Shown: positions 58,646-64,000 of the stretch, one piece after another
How the letters are laid out: each line of letters opens with the position of its first letter
Numbering within the stretch: position 1 is the first letter of the stretch
DNA from: Garcia nutans
Lineage: Eukaryota > Streptophyta > Magnoliopsida > Malpighiales > Euphorbiaceae
DNA: 64,000 nucleotides
Assembly (NCBI GenBank): GCA_947685225.1
Contig: CANTUV010000015.1
Location: 9,238,001 to 9,302,000, forward strand
Reading direction: 5' to 3'
Made by a program: the position numbers and the translations under genes
Notes under the pieces: model-generated
Seen by the model: the letters and a program-made list of their open reading frames with translations, nothing else
Told to the model about the DNA's origin: nothing
The model's database searches: none

Positions 58646-60902
58646 TGTGAGTGGGGATTTCTGCCCCCACTCCTGGTGGAATGGTTCTTGCAACTTCGAC
58701 ACTGTTTAGGCTCGGGGTTTTAGAGAATAATACGGACCTAAGTCCGGAGAAAATGGAGTCGCCACCTGGACGGGCTTGGAAAAAGAAAGGGGTGGATGAC
58801 TCGATTCCTAAGGAATCCCCAATCCCCTAATGGGTTCAAAAAGTTGGGTATGTGTGGGGAAGGTAAGAAATGGCCCAACACCCCCACAACGCCCGGTTCA
58901 TTGGAACCGACCTCCTTTACATGTCTTAATATTATAAAATTCTTACATATAATAATATTATCCATATTATACACAACAATTGAAATACAACATCATTATA
59001 TTACAATCAAAGCAATGTCCAAGTAAAGAAAATAAATGGACACCCATCCGAGGATGGAAACATGTCCTTACATCATCCATGTCTAAACTAATACGACACC
59101 CATCAAAAGGTAGAAACATGTCCTTTACATTGGTCTAAAATATAAAAGCAATTTAAATTACATAGAACTTAATTAATGAGGTACCCACAAAGTGGAAACA
59201 TACCTCTTACAGCATTTGAAAATCAAAATAAATCGATAGAAGTAAATAACCATTCATCATAATTAAATCATTCTTCAAAGATATCACCAAAATATAAAAT
59301 AAACATCCATCCATGATAAATTAAATAAAGCATTGCAAATAAATCAAAGCATATAATGAACTGCATAATTAAATCTAAAAATAAAGCAAGTAAAGATACA
59401 AATTAGGGTTACTGTTTCTATTTAAAATTCTTTAATTAATATTTTGGGTTTTGGAACTTTAGTATTATTATTATCATTTGTTTAGGCTACTCCAAGTTTT
59501 AAGAGAATTAAAATGGATTAGGGTTTCATGAATCAAATTAGGGTTTAGGGGTAATATTATGAAATTAGGGTTTTAGAATAATTAAAACATTAGATTTATA
59601 ATTCTTGGTTATTGGATTGTTGTTTTGGGTTTACTGTATTGAGTTTGAATGTTTAGGTTTATAAGATCTTAAGGTTTTAGGGATTAGGGTTTAGGAAAAC
59701 TGGGGTTTGCATATTAGTTTTGAGGGAATTAGAGTTTTTAGTGTTTTGGAAAATATATTTGGTTTTTGGAGTTGAAGAAACTAGTTTACAGTTTTATAAA
59801 GTTTTTGTGATTTTTAGAAACTGTAAGGTAAGTTTAGAGTTTGGATAATTAACAAAGCATTTGGAAATTTTGGAAAAGAATTAGAAGAAAACAATTTAGG
59901 GTTTTTAAGAGCTTTTGGAAATAGGAAAAACGATTTAAGGTTTTTGGAAATAAAAGAGTATTTTTAGGGTTTTTGGAAATAGAAGGAACAATTTAGGGTT
60001 TTAAGGTTTTGAAGGAATAGGTTAGGGTTCTTAAGTTTTAGAAGAAATAGAAAAGTAATTTTTAGGGTTCTTAAGATTTGGAAGAAACAGAAAAGTATTT
60101 TTAGGGTTTTTTGAAACAAAAGAAATGAATTAGGGTTTTTGAGGTATTTGGAAACAGAAGAAATTATTTATGTTATTGAAACGAAGATCAATGTTACCAC
60201 ATATTTAAAGATCAAGGTTTTGAGTGTATATTCTTACAAATCAAAGAAACAAAGCTACTGTAAGAAAATAAAAAAAAGAAATTAGAGATTCAAACCTTCG
60301 TTCGTTGGTTCCACCAAAAATTACTTTTTGGATGAACAAGGACAAAGGCAAGGTTGCTGCCTTTGATGAATTCTTAATGGCTCGCTTATTGCTCCTCTCA
60401 AATCTGAAGTCTCAAGTTCCAGTCCAAATCCAAAGTTTTTTCTCCCAAAGTCCAGTCCGATCCTCCCCTTTCTCTGGTCCTTTAAAGTGTTATTTATAGG
60501 AAAATTTATATGCCTAGTTCTAATTGTTTAAGGAAACTCAAATTAATTAGGAAAAGAAACCGAAACCAAATAGAATTTGGTTTCGAAAAAAATTGCATTG
60601 GGTGCAGCCAGAAGCCATTTTGGCCTCAGGAAATTCCTTTCGGGCAAAATTGGCCTTGGCCAATTTCTTTTTCAGAGATAAATTTTTCGTCGCCGATTTT
60701 TTCGTCGTCGATTTTCATTTTCATTTATTTATTATTATTATTATTTATTATTTATTATTTTTGTTTATTTATTATTTTTATTTTTATTCACTTCACCATT
60801 TTTAATTTTTAAAAACTAAAATAAATATTAAAATATCACAAAAATTATTTTGGACTATAAAAAAATAACGGAGCGGACTGGGTAAAAAATTAAGAGTCTA
60901 CA
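58646..60902 (-). mobile_element. Tat/Ogre-like LTR, copy 2 (2.26 kb)
   Basis: Homologous to copy 1 (34738-37080) over its whole length: TGTAGACTCTTAATTTTTT at the right, CCCCACTCACA at the left. The GGTGGCGACTCCATTTTC phrase lies about 110 bp from the left end. The TTAGGG-rich segment is at 59400-60150, and the palindrome AAATTGGCCTTGGCCAATTT at 60646-60665 occupies the place where copy 1 has its CAGATCGACATG cluster. The polypurine tract and 3'UTR are on its right, so it is again a 3' LTR of a minus-strand element that would extend past 64000. Confidence 0.7.
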
Positions 60903-60920
60903 GTTTGCCCCCTGCTTGAA
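60903..60920 (-). promoter_or_regulatory. Polypurine tract of Tat-like element, copy 2
   Basis: TTCAAGCAGGGGGCAAAC on the minus strand directly before TGTAGA. Confidence 0.65.
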
Positions 60921-61159
60921 GAATCTGAGACTTTTAGTAAAAGAGTGTGAAAAGAAATGTGATTTTTGATTGGGTTTAGAGCTATATAGGACTCCTTACC
61001 CAAGGTTGATTTGAGTTTTGGACTCAAAAATTATTTGGGTTATGGACCCAAGGTGAATTTAGGGTTTGGGTTCTGGACCCGAGACCGAGTTTGACTGACC
61101 TTTTATCAGTTGAGCATTTTACTACTCCAGCTGTTCTATTCTTTAACACATTGTGGGTC

Positions 61160-62200
61160 TTCACCCTCAAAATAAATCTTCATCGTTGGACCTTGGATCT
61201 ACATCCTTAGCATCAGATCTTCACCTTTGAAAATGGATCTTCATCCTTGGAGATCGGGTCTTCACCCTTGTAAAATGGATCTTCATCCTTGGAGATCGGG
61301 TCTTCACCCTTGAAAATGGAACTTTGGAGTTCGGGTCTTCACCCTTTGTAAATGGATCTTCATCCTTTGAGATCAGGTATTCACCCTTGAAAATGGATCT
61401 TCATTCTTGGAAATCGGGTCTTCACCCTTGAAAATGGATCTTCATCCTTTAGACTTCAGGTCTTCACCCTTTGAAATTGGATCTTTATCCTTGGAATCAG
61501 GTCTTCACCTTTGAAAAATGGATCTTCATCCTTGTAAATCGGGTCTTCACCCTTGAAAATGGATCTTCATCCTTGTTAATCAGGTCTTGACCCTTGAAAA
61601 TGGATCTTCATCCTTGGAATCAGGTCTTCACCTTTGAAAATGGATCTTCATCCTTGAAAATCGGGTCTTCACTCTTGAAAATGGATCTTCATCCTTGGAG
61701 ATCGGGTCTTCACCCTTGTAAATGGATCTTCATCCTTGAAAATTGGGTCTTCACCCTTGAAAATGGATCTTCATCCTTTGAGATTGGGTCTTCACCCTTG
61801 AAAATGGATCTTCACCCTTTGAGATCGGGTCTTCACCCTTGAAAATGGATCTTCATCCTTTGGACTAGATCTTCATCCTTTGAGATCGGGTCTTCACACT
61901 TGAAAATGGATCTTCATCCTTTGAGATCGGGTCTTCACCCTTGAAAATGGATCTTCATCCTTTGGCATCGGGTCTTCACCCTTTGAAAGTGGATCTTCAT
62001 CCTTAAAAATCGGGTCTTCACCCTTAAACTATGGATCTTTATCCATTGGACATCGGGTCTTTACCCTTGGATCTTTATCCATTGGAGATCAGGTCTTTAC
62101 TCTTTAAACATGGATCTTTATCCACTGGAGGTTGGGTCTTTACCCTTGAAACATGGATCTTTATCCATTGGAGGTCGGGTCTTTACCTTGGCTTCAACTC
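61160..62200. repeat. ~41-bp tandem array (about 25 units) in the Tat-like 3'UTR
   Basis: The unit is ATGGATCTTCATCCTTGGAG plus ATCGGGTCTTCACCCTTGAA, repeated with single-base changes and some length variation. The last units change TTCATCC to TTTATCC. The array starts about 260 bp from the polypurine tract. The intervening part has a few GGGTTCTGGACCCGAG units like those of copy 1. Confidence 0.9.
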
Positions 62201-63094
62201 TTTTAGCTGGACTGATCTTTTATCTTTTGCATCTTCATTCTTTTGAGAATTCTAATTTTCTTCTTTTTTCATTCTTTCTTGTTCTTCCTTTGCACTTTTG
62301 CAAAAAATTCAGCCCTTTTCAGCTAGCCTTCATATCCTCTCCTTACCCCCCTGCGTGGTGAAATATTAAAAGTGAGTCAAAATGTTTTGTTCATGCATAA
62401 ACTTAAAAATTGAAAAGGAGAAACTTTGCCCTCTGTGTAGGCTCAAACCCGTGATTTTTCTATGCAAGCCTTATTGATGTTTTTGTTTTCTAGTTCTTCA
62501 CAAAAGCGCGCATTTCTTCTCTTTGTAAAATTACTTGAACTTTCTCAAGCAATAGGCTTTCCATGCCCCCCTAATTTGATATCTTCTTTTGATTGTTTAC
62601 TTCACAGGGTGTTTGCTATTCACTTTAATAAAGAATAGACAATACAAGACAAGAAAGTGCGATGTGATATGCTCATATATGCATGATATGCATGAATGAT
62701 ACTTACAGTTGTTCCATTGACCCACAGACTGAGGTGTTCAGCATAAGTGTTCTCATTGGTTCCTTTTTGACGCTCATTCATGTGTTGTATTGGAATGATC
62801 GAGAGCTTTGCATTTATGGCTTTTATCTTTAAGATGTTGAAAACATGAATAATGGGGGCCCCAAGCAGCAGAGATACATCCATTTCAAATTATGATTAAG
62901 TATGTCAATTGGTAGCTTCTTCATGACCTTGCCAATAATCATTTCCTTTTCCCAATGTGTTCTTTGAGGTTTGATAGTTCAACATACTCCCCTTAACTTG
63001 AAGGCTTTGTGTGACAAAAACATTTTTTATTTTTTGAGTTTTTGATTTTAAAATCAAATGTTGGCTTTGCCAAATCAATGTCAATGTACCTCAG
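62201..63094. other. Probable Tat-like element interior, no gene recognised
   Basis: Mixed-composition sequence without a supported reading frame on either strand. It may be 3'UTR or an old insertion. Confidence 0.35.
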
Positions 63095-64000
63095 TGTAAC
63101 ATCCCAAATTCCAGATTGGTAAGAAACAGACATAGAGGATATGATTTAGGCTTAGAACAAAGGAGTTTAGAACATGACCTATAACTTGAGCTCGAATTTC
63201 ATCCAAGTTAATGATAGAATTAGAGAGTCTCAAAGAAGAATTAATTGTTTATTTGTGTCTTAGCTAGATGTATAACTTGAAATTACTCATTTTGGAGTTT
63301 TAAAGAATAAGATATGATGGATTTAGTAGACAATGTGCAAGCTGCCTCAGGACAGCATAGTAGGCTTGAATTCAAAGGACCGTCAAAAATCAGATATAGC
63401 TTGGATCGACCTGAAATTTTGATACAATATATCTCCGGATGTCTAGTTTCAGTGGGAATAAGAATTAATTAATTTGGAGTTGTGAGTAAAAAGATATTAA
63501 TAAAGAAAGACAGCAAGGTCAGGAAGGGATATCAAAAGGACCTAAGTGGAAATTTCTCAAAAGTTAGGGGCAACTATGTAAACTTAAAAATTAAGTGTCG
63601 GAAGTTCTTAATAGTGCCCATATCCAACCCCGGAAGAATATTCTCGAGATTAATCGGGTCATAACCGTGGGTTTCATTTTTTTCCCGAAAACGCACGGTT
63701 TAAAAGTTACAATCGATTAATCGTTGGAGGGTATTTTGATATTTTCACACCCTAGACTATAAAATTACAGCACAAGAAAGTTGAGGGGGTCAAAATATGA
63801 ATAAAAGGAAGCCTAAGGGCTTGCCAAATAAATAAGATAAAAGAAGGAGGCAAGTGGGCTAATCATAAGTAGCCATATAGCATTTATTAAAAGAAAAGAA
63901 AAAGAGATGGACAAATGGCCCTAAGGCATTCATCCACCCCAAAAGAAGAACATAATTAGCCATATAGCATTTATTAAAAAAAGAGATGGACAAATGGCCC
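63095..64000 (+). mobile_element. Start of an LTR (TGTAACATCCC type), runs off the window
   Basis: It begins TGTAACATCCCAAATTCC, the start style of Ty3/gypsy LTRs, with text such as ATCTCCGGATGTCTAGTTTC at about 63431. Near the window end a ~83-bp direct repeat (TAGCCATATAGCATTTATTA ... GATGGACAAATGGCCC) appears at about 63870 and 63957. The far end is not visible. Confidence 0.5.

Noticed and set aside
58646..60902. Tat-like LTR read in plus orientation, or copies 1 and 2 as the two LTRs of one element
   Set aside because: Both copies have the same PPT and 3'UTR-type sequence on their right, so both are minus-strand 3' LTRs; no PBS lies next to the left end of copy 2.
61160..62200. CRISPR-like regular array
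   Set aside because: Units are contiguous 41-bp repeats without unique spacers, in a plant genome; it is a tandem array in an LTR-element 3'UTR.

Overview
The window looks like nuclear DNA of a flowering plant, most likely a eudicot. It is AT-rich, with one intron-containing gene of plastid type at the left edge and about 57 kb of nested transposable-element debris to its right. I cannot name the species. The only clearly functional host gene is the chloroplast translation initiation factor IF-2 gene (FUG1-like, minus strand, ATG at 6709). Ten coding exons are visible. They encode about 908 residues, and the last exon(s) lie beyond position 1.

7.5-24.2 kb: a decayed Ty1/copia pol on the minus strand is split by a 3.0 kb solo LTR (7616-10632). 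A copia LTR-like piece and a block of AT-rich tandem and inverted repeats (13.1-14.8 kb) follow. A plus-strand copia gag remnant is then split at 18446/23926 by a Russian-doll insertion: a solo LTR holding a second solo LTR of the same family, each with its own target-site duplication. 24.2-34.7 kb: unidentified repeat sequence with a 22-base G run, Sire-like LTR pieces in opposite orientations, a hAT-like non-autonomous DNA element, another copy of the solo-LTR family, and a minus-strand Ty3/gypsy 3' end (LTR plus integrase).

34.7-64 kb: a minus-strand Tat/Ogre-like LTR with its polypurine tract and a 3'UTR rich in tandem repeats is followed by a plus-strand (antisense) plant-mobile-domain gene with its own TATA box and first exon. 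An Athila-type element (39.45-57.45 kb) cuts that gene. The Athila region has the unusual order LTR-internal-LTR-internal(truncated). The first internal region carries gag, pol, integrase and an ATHILA ORF-1-type reading frame, and is itself hit by a 2.4 kb solo LTR. Beyond it lie a DUF7745-like transposon-associated gene that keeps an intron, a second Tat/Ogre-like LTR, its 3'UTR satellite-like array (61.16-62.2 kb), and the start of another LTR at 63.1 kb.

The strongest candidates for something under-described are: the antisense PMD gene embedded in the Tat-like 3' region; copy-specific palindromic phrases or minisatellites at equivalent sites in several LTR families; and a shared nine-A run at the Athila gag/pol junction that puts pol in the +1 frame in both copies. 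I saw no tRNA, rRNA or CRISPR.
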